Of a DNA stretch of 64,000 nucleotides, positions 8,748 through 16,488 are shown piece after piece. The stretch's first letter is position 1; each line of letters opens with the position of its first letter. Position numbers and translations under genes: made by a program. The notes beneath the pieces were generated by a model that had not been told where the DNA came from, did not search any database, and saw nothing but the letters and a program-made list of their open reading frames with translations. Source of the stretch: Bradyrhizobium sp. AZCC 2262 (GTDB lineage: Bacteria; Pseudomonadota; Alphaproteobacteria; Rhizobiales; Xanthobacteraceae). The DNA lies in assembly GCF_036924535.1 (NCBI RefSeq), contig NZ_JAZHRT010000001.1, forward strand, positions 6,262,001 through 6,326,000. The letters run 5' to 3'.

Positions 8748-9141
8748 AGAATTCCTCCGCGCTACGTTTGACCGCGGCGAGCGACGAACCGCCCGAGGAC
8801 TCGGTCGCGGCGATCACGGCACCCTCAACCACCGGCGCATTGCAGACAACGACGCGCGCGCGCCGATCTTCAGCCAGCATCTCCACAGCCATTTCCGAAT
8901 TAGTCTCCGCACCGCCAAGATCGACCAGAATCGCCACGCCTGCCGGCGACCATGCCGTTTCGATCGCTTCGAGGATGCCGGCGACATTTGTGCCGAGCCC
9001 GCCATCGGTATCGCCGCCGGTCCAGCCGAGCGGCACGGCGTTGCCTACCATCTGGCGCACCATATCCGCCGCGCCTTCCGCGATTTTGGAGGAATGCGAA
9101 ACGATGACGATGCCGACATTGCCGGAACTTGAATTGCTCAT
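8740..9141 (-). CDS. dhaM: Phosphotransferase subunit DhaM (EIIA-Man type domain only)
   Basis: 133-residue single-domain DhaM. His16 in GIVIVSHSSKIAEG is the phosphorylated residue; GGDTDGGLGTNVAGI and VAILVDLGGAETNSEMA are typical family segments. It receives phosphate from HPr and rephosphorylates ADP bound to DhaL. It lacks the HPr and Enzyme I domains of the fused E. coli form; those functions are separate genes immediately downstream. The start overlaps the dhaL stop as ATGA. Confidence 0.9.
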   Translation of the reverse strand: MSNSSSGNVGIVIVSHSSKIAEGAADMVRQMVGNAVPLGWTGGDTDGGLGTNVAGILEAIETAWSPAGVAILVDLGGAETNSEMAVEMLAEDRRARVVVCNAPVVEGAVIAATESSGGSSLAAVKRSAEEFYA

Positions 9142-9752
9142 GAAGTTGCCTCGAATTCCAGTGCCGCAATCGCTGCACTGATCAATAGGGACGCCGAACG
9201 CGACCCAGGGTCCATATGGCCGATGGATCTTTCGCCGAGGAAAGATGCCCGACCGCGGGTCGCAAGCATCGGCACTGTGCGATCGGCGGCTTGCGCCGCC
9301 TCGGCCACGATCGCCCTCGCATCACCGCCGCCAGCAAGTAAGGCCTGCACCGGCACCAGGACATCCAGCAGGGTCTTTTGCCCCGCCTCCGAACGTCCGC
9401 GCGTCTTGACCGCCGCAATCGCATTGCCCACCGCCGCGACGAGATCGGCACGCGCCGGCTCGTCCGGAAGGGCTTTGCCAAGTTCCATGAAGAAGGTGCC
9501 GACCAGCGGTCCGGATGCACCACCAACCTTCATCACCAGCGTCATGCCGATCGCCTTCAGCATCTCCGGCAAGGATTTATCTGCAAGGCCAGGCAGCGTC
9601 GCGAGCACGGCCTCGAAGCCGCGCTTCATGTTCAACCCATGATCGCCGTCGCCGATCGCCTGGTCGAGGCTAGTCAACTCCTCGGCGTGCGCGATCACCG
9701 TCGCCGCCAATGCCCGCACCAGTCTTTCCCTCGCTTCCCTATCGAGAGTCAT
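9138..9752 (-). CDS. dhaL: Dihydroxyacetone kinase, ADP-binding subunit DhaL
   Basis: 204 residues, normal for DhaL. Asp30, Asp35 and Asp37 in LDQAIGDGDHG coincide with the Mg-ADP ligands of E. coli DhaL, and GGASGPLVGTFF is the family nucleotide-binding loop. The bound ADP acts as a non-exchanging cofactor that shuttles phosphate from DhaM to DHA on DhaK. It overlaps the upstream ABC ATPase stop and the downstream dhaM start by four bases each. Confidence 0.92.
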   Translation of the reverse strand: MTLDREARERLVRALAATVIAHAEELTSLDQAIGDGDHGLNMKRGFEAVLATLPGLADKSLPEMLKAIGMTLVMKVGGASGPLVGTFFMELGKALPDEPARADLVAAVGNAIAAVKTRGRSEAGQKTLLDVLVPVQALLAGGGDARAIVAEAAQAADRTVPMLATRGRASFLGERSIGHMDPGSRSASLLISAAIAALEFEATS

Positions 9753-10756
9753 GCCGCGACCCTCACACCGGCCGCGTCAAAGAACAGCGGGTTCTTGAGC
9801 TGGAGCGACACGACGTCCCCGGCGCCGAGCCTTGCTTCAGGGTCGGACAGCGTCACGACGGGTTGGCCGCCGAGATCGAGGTGGAGGTGGCTCTGGTCGC
9901 CGAGATGCTCGATCCGCGTGACGGTCGCCGACACGTCGCCGCCACCGCGGGCGATGGTCAGGTGCTCGGTGCGAGCGCCGATGGTCCTGGCCCCGACCGG
10001 CGCGCCGGCAAAGAGAGCCGCCGGCAACAGGTTGATCGCCGGCTGCCCAAGCCGCGCGGCGACATGGGCGTTGATCGGGTTCTCGTAGATCTCCCGCGGC
10101 GTACCGATCTGCATCAGTCGCCCGGCCTCGATGACACCGATGCGCGAAGCCATGGTCATGGCTTCGGTCTGATCATGGGTGACATAGAGGATGGTCGCGC
10201 CGAGATCGGTCTGGATGCGTTTGAGTTCAAGCCGCATTTCACCGCGCAGCTTGGCATCCAGCGATGAGAGCGGCTCGTCCATCAGATAGATCGCGGGCGA
10301 CCGTACCAGGGCCCGGCCGATCGCGACGCGCTGCATCTGTCCGCCCGACAACTGGGTTGCCTTGTTTTCCAGCTTGGTCTCGATGTGAAGCAGGCGCGCG
10401 ACTTCCCGCACCCTGGCGCGGATTTCGGCCTCCGCTACGCGACGGATCGGCGCACGCAGCGCAAACGCCATGTTCTCGAACACGGTAAGGTGCGGGTACA
10501 GTGAATATTGCTGAAAGACGAAGGCGACGTCGCGATCGGCCGGCGCGTCCCCGGTGACGTCGCGTCCGCCGATCCGGATCGAACCGCGGTCCGGCATCTC
10601 CAGTCCGGCAACGAGGCGCAATGTCGTCGTCTTGCCGGCCCCCGTCGGCCCGAGCAAGGCAACGAATTCGCCATCTCCTACCGTCAACGACAGATCGCTG
10701 ACCGCCTGTGCCTTCTTGAACGCCTTGGAGACCGCCCTGATTTCGACCTCAGCCAT
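9749..10756 (-). CDS. ABC importer ATPase (MalK/UgpC type), second of two
   Basis: 335-residue ATPase of a carbohydrate-type ABC importer: Walker A GPTGAGKTTT, Q-loop FQQYSLYPH, signature LSGGQMQRVAIGRAL, Walker B IYLMDEPLSSLD, switch VTHDQ, then a C-terminal TOBE-like regulatory domain. The ATG used has GGAGG five bases upstream and overlaps the preceding ATPase gene by eight bases. Two non-identical ATPases with one permease pair and a small membrane protein is the arrangement of the rhizobial glycerol importer (GlpS/GlpT), so a heterodimeric ATPase is likely. Confidence 0.88.
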   Translation of the reverse strand: MAEVEIRAVSKAFKKAQAVSDLSLTVGDGEFVALLGPTGAGKTTTLRLVAGLEMPDRGSIRIGGRDVTGDAPADRDVAFVFQQYSLYPHLTVFENMAFALRAPIRRVAEAEIRARVREVARLLHIETKLENKATQLSGGQMQRVAIGRALVRSPAIYLMDEPLSSLDAKLRGEMRLELKRIQTDLGATILYVTHDQTEAMTMASRIGVIEAGRLMQIGTPREIYENPINAHVAARLGQPAINLLPAALFAGAPVGARTIGARTEHLTIARGGGDVSATVTRIEHLGDQSHLHLDLGGQPVVTLSDPEARLGAGDVVSLQLKNPLFFDAAGVRVAA

Positions 10757-11846
10757 GCGTGCCTCCGTCATGCAACGCAGTGCGGATCGCCCGGCCGGAC
10801 GTCTTGTCGAAGATCGACAGCGTATCGGGCCGAAAGTCGAGCCCGACATTCTGCCCGGTTCGAAATGACACGCTGGCGGGAGACCGGGCCTTGAGCGCGC
10901 CATAGCGCGTCGTCACCGTCACGATCTGCGTCGTGCCGAGATATTCCGATCCGTAGACTTCGCCCCGCACGGCGCCGAGATCGGCGAAGCGCACATGCTC
11001 GGGCCTGACCCCGAGAACGAGATCGCGCTCCGGCAGCCCTTCGCGCGCCGCGGGGATGGCAACATCGCGCTCGCCGAGTCGGATCGCCCGCGCGCCGGCT
11101 TGCAGGTCGCCGCGGAACGGCAGGAAATTCATCGGCGGCGAGCCAATGAAATCTGCAACAAAGAGTGAGGCAGGCCGATCATAGATGTCGCGCGGGCTCG
11201 CGACTTGCTCGACGACACCGTTGTTCATCACGGCGATCATATCGGCCATCGCCATGGCCTCCAGCTGGTCGTGCGTGACATAGACCGTGGTCGCTCCGAG
11301 CCGGTCGTGCAGCGCACGCAATTCACGGATCATCGCCTCGCGCATTTCGGTATCGAGTGCGCCGAGCGGCTCGTCCATCAAAAAGCATTTCGGCTTGCGC
11401 ACGATCGCCCGCCCTAGCGCGACACGCTGCCGGTCGCCGCCGGCAAGACCCGACACCGGCCGGTCGAGAAGGTGCGAAATGCGCAGGATCCGCGCGGCCT
11501 CCACGACCCGCCGGTCGGACTCGGCCGCGCCGATGCCCTCGCATTTTAACGGGAATCCGATGTTGCGCCGGACGTTCATATGCGGGTAGAGGGCAAAGAG
11601 CTGGAATACGAAGGCGATATCGCGCGCCGAGGCGCGGTTCATCGTGACGTCCTCGCCGTCAAGCCGGATGGTACCGGCCGTCGGCAGTTCAAGCCCTGCA
11701 ATCATGCGGAGCGTCGTTGTCTTGCCACAGCCCGAAGGTCCGAGCAGGCAGAGGAACTCGCCATCTTCCACCGTGAAGCTGGCAGCCTTGACAGCATGGA
11801 AATCGGCGAACGACTTGTCGAGCGCTTCGACCTTGATCTGTGCCAT
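10749..11846 (-). CDS. ABC importer ATPase (MalK/UgpC type), first of two
   Basis: 365-residue ATPase: Walker A GPSGCGKTTT, Q-loop FQLFALYPH, Walker B CFLMDEPLGALD, switch VTHDQ, and a C-terminal TOBE-like region (VLGVRPEHVRFADLG). The signature loop reads VSGLAGGDRQRVALGRAI instead of LSGGQ, and the Q-loop is FQL rather than FQQ or FQN. Together with the canonical second ATPase, this suggests one weakened composite ATP site. The start MAQIKVEALDKSF is chosen by homology with other ATPases and lies five bases after the small membrane gene stop. Confidence 0.87.
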   Translation of the reverse strand: MAQIKVEALDKSFADFHAVKAASFTVEDGEFLCLLGPSGCGKTTTLRMIAGLELPTAGTIRLDGEDVTMNRASARDIAFVFQLFALYPHMNVRRNIGFPLKCEGIGAAESDRRVVEAARILRISHLLDRPVSGLAGGDRQRVALGRAIVRKPKCFLMDEPLGALDTEMREAMIRELRALHDRLGATTVYVTHDQLEAMAMADMIAVMNNGVVEQVASPRDIYDRPASLFVADFIGSPPMNFLPFRGDLQAGARAIRLGERDVAIPAAREGLPERDLVLGVRPEHVRFADLGAVRGEVYGSEYLGTTQIVTVTTRYGALKARSPASVSFRTGQNVGLDFRPDTLSIFDKTSGRAIRTALHDGGTHG

Positions 11847-11851
11847 CCTCC

Positions 11852-12064
11852 CTACTCCCTGATTTTCGAAACGATGGTGAACATCACGGTACCGAGCAGC
11901 GTGGTCGCGAACGACCAGGAATAGAGTGTCAGCGAAAACGGCTGCATCAGCATGAAGACGCCGGCGGCGATGATCGCCGTCGCGACGGCTTCCAGCGGAC
12001 CGCGCCGCAGAATTCTGTCCGTCAAGCGGCGGCCCGTCATGGAGGAGTTTGCACCGAGGCTCAT
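11852..12064 (-). CDS. Small two-helix membrane protein of the ABC operon (GlpU-like position)
   Basis: 70-residue protein with two hydrophobic stretches (LEAVATAIIAAGVFMLMQPF and the following SWSFATTLLGTVMFTIVS). It lies between the permeases and the ATPases and overlaps the permease stop by four bases, so it is translated as part of the importer operon. Its position equals that of the small GlpU protein in the glycerol ABC operon of Rhizobium leguminosarum; equivalence is inferred from context and size, not sequence identity. Its function in the transporter is unknown. Confidence 0.72.
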   Translation of the reverse strand: MSLGANSSMTGRRLTDRILRRGPLEAVATAIIAAGVFMLMQPFSLTLYSWSFATTLLGTVMFTIVSKIRE

Positions 12065-13014
12065 TTGCGAACGGCTCCAAAGGTAATGCCGCGCAACAGA
12101 TGCTTGCGCAACAGCACCGTGAATAGGACGATCGGCACCAGGAACAGCGTGGTGCCGGCGGCGACCGCGGGCCAGTCCTGCCCGCCCTCGCCTATGATGA
12201 TCGGAATAAAGGGCGGCGCTGTCTGTGCGTTCCCGGAGGTCAGGAGCACTGCGAAGGCGTACTCGTTCCAGGCGAAGATCAGGCAGAAGATCGCAGTTGC
12301 CGCGATCCCTGTCGTTGCTTGCGGCAGCACCACCTTCACGAAGGCCTGAAAGCGCGTGTAGCCGTCGATCATGGCCGCTTCCTCGTACTCGCGCGGGATC
12401 TCGTCGATGAAGCCCTTGAGAAGCCAGACGGCGAGCGAGACATTGACCGAGGTGTAGAGCAGGATCATGCCTAGCCGTGTATCCGACAACCCGATGGTGC
12501 GGTACATCAGGTAGATCGGGATCGCGACCGCGATCGGCGGCATCATCCGCGTCGACAGGATGAAGAACAGCAGATCGTCCTTCAGCGGCACGCGGAACCG
12601 CGAGAACCCGTAGGCCGACAACGTGCCGAGAGCAACCGCGAGCACCGTCGAGCCGAAGGCGATGATCAAAGAATTGACGAAGCGCGGCACATAATTCGAC
12701 GGTCCGGCGACAACCATGTTGCGGCTACGAGCAATTTCATCGCACGTTCCCTGGGGCGGTCCCAGCGTGCGGATGAATTCCGGCGTCTGGCGCGAGCGCG
12801 TGGTGAAGAGATTGCAGAAGCCTTCGAGCGACGGCGTGAAGAAGACCTTGGGCGGATAGGAGATCGCATCGTCCGGCGACTTGACCGAGGTGAGAACGAT
12901 CCAGACCAACGGAATCATCGTGATCACGGCGTAGAGAACCACGAGCGAACCAGCCAATCGCCTTGTATTGGGTGATGGTTCGACGACGGAATGGGCTGTG
13001 TTGGCGATGCTCAT
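12061..13014 (-). CDS. Carbohydrate ABC permease, MalG type
   Basis: 317-residue inner-membrane permease with about six helices and the EAA loop EYEEAAMIDGYTRFQAFVKV that contacts an ATPase. An N-terminal helix (LVVLYAVITMIPLVWIVLTS) begins the CUT1-type fold. The periplasmic loop between helices 1 and 2 is longer than usual and contains two cysteines. The ATG overlaps the MalF-type stop as ATGA. It is the MalG partner of the upstream permease in the dha-linked importer. Confidence 0.88.
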   Translation of the reverse strand: MSIANTAHSVVEPSPNTRRLAGSLVVLYAVITMIPLVWIVLTSVKSPDDAISYPPKVFFTPSLEGFCNLFTTRSRQTPEFIRTLGPPQGTCDEIARSRNMVVAGPSNYVPRFVNSLIIAFGSTVLAVALGTLSAYGFSRFRVPLKDDLLFFILSTRMMPPIAVAIPIYLMYRTIGLSDTRLGMILLYTSVNVSLAVWLLKGFIDEIPREYEEAAMIDGYTRFQAFVKVVLPQATTGIAATAIFCLIFAWNEYAFAVLLTSGNAQTAPPFIPIIIGEGGQDWPAVAAGTTLFLVPIVLFTVLLRKHLLRGITFGAVRK

Positions 13015-13970
13015 CGGCTTTTCACCCGGTTCAGCGCCTTGACATAGATGTTGGCGAGACCAAACACCGTCACGAAAAGAATGATCGCAAACGCCGACGA
13101 ATAGCCGGTCCGCCAGCTCTCGAACGCCGCGCGCTTGAGCGTGATCGAGGCGACCTCCGTGGTCGATCCCGGCCCGCCCCCGGTGAGCAGGTTGACCATG
13201 TCGAACATCTTGAAGTTCTCGATGCCGCGAAACAGCACGGCGAGCATGATGAACGGCAACGCCATCGGCAGCGTGATCGACCAGAACTGCCGCCATTTCG
13301 ATGCGCGGTCGACCTCCGCCGCCTCATAGATGTAGTCCGGTATCGATCGCAGGCCGGCAAGGCAGATCAGCATCACATAAGGCGTCCACATCCAGGCGTC
13401 GACGATGACGATCGCCCAGGGGCTCAGGGTCACATCACCCAGCATCTGGAACGACGAGGCGGAGCGGCCCGTGAGAAAGCCGACCACATAGTTGAACAGC
13501 CCGATCTGCGGCTGATAGAGAAACGTCCAGAAATTGCCAACCACAGCTGGCGAGAGCATCATCGGCAGCAGAATGATGGTCGTCCACATGCCGTGGCCGC
13601 GGAATTTCTTGTCGATCAGGAAAGCAAGACCAAATCCGATCACGGTTTCGATGACGACGGTCCAGAACACGAAATGGGCCGTCACCTGCATCGCCGCCCA
13701 GATGTCCGGATCGGTCAGGATGGTCTGATACCAATCGATCCCGAGCCACTTCACCGGGGCATTGGCCCGGTTGGCCCGATAGTTGGTGAACGACAGATAG
13801 ATGGTCCAGACCAGCGGGAAGATGTTGATCGCCAGCAGCAGCACGATCGTCGGGGTGATGAACAGCCATGCGAGCACCTTGTCGGACAAGCCCCGGATAC
13901 GACGCACCACGGCGGCCTGCACGGGCACGGCGCCGTAAGTAATCCGCGATGAGGCACTCAAATCGTTCAT
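13011..13970 (-). CDS. Carbohydrate ABC permease, MalF type
   Basis: 319-residue inner-membrane permease. Helix 1 is LAWLFITPTIVLLLAINIFP; the EAA loop reads YIYEAAEVDRASKWRQFWSI; and the GGGPGSTTEV segment near the C-terminus is typical of the CUT1 MalF group. It begins 109 bases downstream of the binding-protein gene and overlaps the next permease. Substrate is inferred from the operon to be dihydroxyacetone, glycerol or a related polyol or triose. Confidence 0.88.
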   Translation of the reverse strand: MNDLSASSRITYGAVPVQAAVVRRIRGLSDKVLAWLFITPTIVLLLAINIFPLVWTIYLSFTNYRANRANAPVKWLGIDWYQTILTDPDIWAAMQVTAHFVFWTVVIETVIGFGLAFLIDKKFRGHGMWTTIILLPMMLSPAVVGNFWTFLYQPQIGLFNYVVGFLTGRSASSFQMLGDVTLSPWAIVIVDAWMWTPYVMLICLAGLRSIPDYIYEAAEVDRASKWRQFWSITLPMALPFIMLAVLFRGIENFKMFDMVNLLTGGGPGSTTEVASITLKRAAFESWRTGYSSAFAIILFVTVFGLANIYVKALNRVKSR

Positions 13971-14079
13971 GGCGTCGACTGGTCCTGATGCGCCGCTATT
14001 GTCGGCGACTGAAGCAAGTCCTGGTATTCCCGGAAAGAATGGCCTGGAGCGCGAGCGAACCGCGCTCCAGGCCGCTATC

Positions 14080-15420
14080 CTAGAACTTCTTGCCCTCTTC
14101 CTTGAAGATGGCTTTCCAGTCTTTCACCAGCCCGTCGAGCGCCTCCTGCGCGGTGCCCTTGTCGGCGACCACGTAGTCATGGACGCGCTTCTGCTCGGCT
14201 TGCAGGAGCTGGGCGTAGGACGGCTCGGCCCAGAAGTCGACGACCATGCCCATCGACGTCAGGAATTCCTTGGCGAACGGGGCGCTGTCCGGGAAGCTTG
14301 GGTCGTTCAGCACGGACTTGGCGCAGGAATAGCCGCCCAGCGCCCACCACTTCTTCTGCACGTCGCCGCCGGCGAACCATTTGATGTATTGCAGCGCTTC
14401 GCCTTGGTTCTTGGAATAGGAAACCACGGAGATTCCCTGTCCGCCGAGCTGGGTTGCCCGGGTGGTGGCGGCGGGATTGGAAAAGAAGCCGATCTTGTCG
14501 CCGCCGACATTCGGATCCTTGTGAAGACCCGGGAAGAAGGCAAAGAAGTTCATCTGCAATGCCACCTGGCCGGACTTGAAGGCGTCAAGGCCTTCCGACA
14601 TGTAGGAGTTGGAAGCGCCCGGCGGCGTGCAGCACTTGTACAGTTCCTTGTAGGCTTCGAGCCCCTTGACGGCACCCGGCGAGTTGACGAAGCCGTCCAT
14701 CGCATAGGGCTTGTTGGGGTCCTGGTATTTGAAGCCGTAGTCGTAGAGATAGTTCGAAACCCCCATGGTAATGCCTTCCGAGCCGCGCTCGGTATAGATC
14801 GACGCACCATAGACCTTCTTGCCGTCGATCTCACGGCCCTGGAAGAATTGCGCGATGTCACGGAGTTCGTCGAGCGTCTTCGGCACGGCGAGATCACGGC
14901 CATATTTGGCCTTGAAGTCCTTCTGCACGTCGGGCCGCGCAAACCAGTCCTTGCGATAGGTCCAGCCCACCGCGTCGCCCATCGCCGGCAGCGCCCAGTA
15001 GTTCGGCGTGTTCTTCGGCCACTGTGCATAGCCGACCACGGTAGCCGGCATGTAGTCGTCCATGCTGATGCCTTCCTTCTTGAAGAAATCGTTCAGCTTG
15101 ACGTATTGGCCGTTCTCGGCGGCGCCGCCGATCCACTGTGAATCGCCGATCAGGAGGTCGCACAGCGAACCGCGCGAATTGAGTTCGTTGAGGAAGCGGT
15201 CGGCGTAGTTGGTCCAGGGCACGAATTCGAACTTCATGCCGATCCCGGTCTTGGTGGTGAAGTCCTTCGACAGTTCGACCAGTGCGTTGGCCGGGTCCCA
15301 AGCGGCCCAGCACAGCGTGATGGTTTTGCCCTGGGCTTGCGCGGGCGTGGTCATAGCTCCGCTACCGAGCACGGCGCCAAGGGCACCGCCTGCAACAAGA
15401 AGCGCCTTCATCGTGTTCAT
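14080..15420 (-). CDS. ABC sugar/polyol-type substrate-binding protein
   Basis: 446-residue periplasmic binding protein of the extracellular solute-binding family 1. It has a signal peptide (MNTMKALLVAGGALGAVLGS, cleavage near AQAQG) and the usual family features (LCWAAWDPANALVELSKDF, DLLIGDSQWIGG). The ATG chosen lies nine bases after GGAGG; upstream in-frame ATGs are worse placed. It is the first gene of the operon that ends with dhaK. The ligand is not readable from sequence; coupling to a dedicated DHA kinase suggests a C3 compound or something converted to DHA. Confidence 0.88.
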   Translation of the reverse strand: MNTMKALLVAGGALGAVLGSGAMTTPAQAQGKTITLCWAAWDPANALVELSKDFTTKTGIGMKFEFVPWTNYADRFLNELNSRGSLCDLLIGDSQWIGGAAENGQYVKLNDFFKKEGISMDDYMPATVVGYAQWPKNTPNYWALPAMGDAVGWTYRKDWFARPDVQKDFKAKYGRDLAVPKTLDELRDIAQFFQGREIDGKKVYGASIYTERGSEGITMGVSNYLYDYGFKYQDPNKPYAMDGFVNSPGAVKGLEAYKELYKCCTPPGASNSYMSEGLDAFKSGQVALQMNFFAFFPGLHKDPNVGGDKIGFFSNPAATTRATQLGGQGISVVSYSKNQGEALQYIKWFAGGDVQKKWWALGGYSCAKSVLNDPSFPDSAPFAKEFLTSMGMVVDFWAEPSYAQLLQAEQKRVHDYVVADKGTAQEALDGLVKDWKAIFKEEGKKF

Positions 15421-15512
15421 GCGCATTTCCCTCCATTTGAGCCCCGCCATCGACATGGCGCGGCGTTCCTGCCCGCTCGAATGCTTCGAGCAGTGCGACA
15501 CAGTCCGTGACG

Positions 15513-15606
15513 GTTTGATTCACTAAACTAACGTTTCCTCGCGCTTTCCCGGATTCTTAAGGACCGGCGAAGCTCGATTTGTTTAGTTAGGCACGATTTA
15601 CTAAAC
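15513..15606. promoter_or_regulatory. Repeated ACTAAAC half-sites upstream of the dha importer operon
   Basis: Three copies of one half-site lie 93-186 bases upstream of the binding-protein start: ACTAAAC at 15522-15528, GTTTAGT at 15581-15587 and ACTAAAC at 15600-15606. The last two form an inverted repeat with a 12-base spacer, and the first is preceded by a degenerate partner GTTTGAT (15513-15519) spaced by two bases. This is the arrangement of an operator for a dimeric repressor or activator controlling the operon. No obvious cognate regulator gene is adjacent apart from the small HTH-like protein inside the operon. Confidence 0.5.
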
Positions 15607-16197
15607 ATTGCAAGTGAGCTGTCGCTGCCAGGCGCGATGTGGGCTCGAAATGAGCCGGATCCCAAGCCAGTGTCCCTTATCGTGGTTTCCCCGCTTGCTT
15701 GTGGCAGCCGGGGCAAAGCTCACAAAGCAATTAGCTCAGACGCTTTGGGCGGCGGATTCGCGCGGCCCGCTGGCGCTCCAATATCAACGCAATTCATTTT
15801 GCTGCGCCAGTTCACAGTCCGCTGCGGTCACCCATCGATATTCCGGATTGCTCGCGACAACGTGGCAACTTGGGGGCGCGAGGCGATCGCGCATCGTTCG
15901 AATGGCGAACCGAGCATCCGCACCAGTTTCGCACCAGAAACGGCCTGTTGGCTCACCACACCAGAAACGCGTCAATTTGCTGCTCCTGCAATTCGAGCCC
16001 ATCCGTTCGAGATCGAACTTGCGGTTCAGACCTCGTGCCGAGGACTCGCACAATACCCGATCCCAACGTGTGCGGTGTCGGCCACTTCTTCGCAAGTAGC
16101 CATAAGAAAATCCGCCACGAGAAAACATCACTACTTCCCGTCGCTCACGTTGCGACACGCCAGCTGGCTTCAGGCGCGATTAAAAAATCTGCGCTTA
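15607..16197. other. Intergenic region without a supported gene
   Basis: Divergent spacer between the dha importer operon and the quinate/protocatechuate operon. Frames here (for example one of 124 codons on the minus strand, 15784-16158) have no ribosome site or recognisable domain. The only notable content is the 25-base repeat at 15918. Confidence 0.5.
15918..15942 (+). repeat. 25-base exact repeat, copy B
   Basis: Exact copy of the 25 bases at 4654-4678 (CCGCACCAGTTTCGCACCAG followed by AAACG). The tRNA-like block that follows copies A and C at a 94-base offset is not recognisable here, so this is a partial copy of the element. Confidence 0.55.
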
Positions 16198-16211
16198 TTG
16201 ATTTCTATCAA
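16198..16211. promoter_or_regulatory. Candidate FNR/FixK-type box
   Basis: TTGAT-TTCT-ATCAA is a perfect 5+4+5 palindrome equal to the FNR/FixK anaerobox consensus (TTGAT-N4-ATCAA). It lies about 280 bases upstream of the MFS carrier start, in the intergenic region that must hold the promoter of the quinate/protocatechuate operon. One match of this kind can occur by chance. The transcription start is not known. Confidence 0.45.
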
Positions 16212-16263
16212 AGCGGGTATCTCAGGCCAACGACGCTCCAGGTCGCGCAAAGCGGCACTTAAC

Positions 16264-16303
16264 ATTGTGTTATGTTTCTCGAATAACAGAGTAATTGTGT
16301 TAT
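16264..16303. promoter_or_regulatory. Direct and inverted repeats upstream of the quinate/protocatechuate operon
   Basis: ATTGTGTTAT occurs at 16264-16273 and 16294-16303, a 30-base period, with an inverted AATAACA at 16282-16288 between them (TGTTAT...ATAACA). Three helically phased half-sites suggest a binding site for an activator or repressor. It does not fit the PcaQ motif known from Sinorhizobium (ATAACC-N4-GGTTAA). No regulator gene is adjacent. Confidence 0.4.
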
Positions 16304-16488
16304 TTCGTCGATGAACTATCGTGGCGCGGCATTCGACCGGCGGCGCAGTCCAGGTCGATAGTGAAATGCACAACCGTCAATACGCGAACTGGAAAGTCGA
16401 GACGCAACAAGCGCTCGGCTCGTTGCATGCAATTTTTCGAAGAAGCCCGTCAAGGGACTTTCAGCAAACACAATTGGGAGAAACCAAC

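Noticed and set aside
13969..15141. 390-codon open frame on the plus strand
   Set aside because: Antisense to the binding-protein gene; no ribosome site and no recognisable fold.
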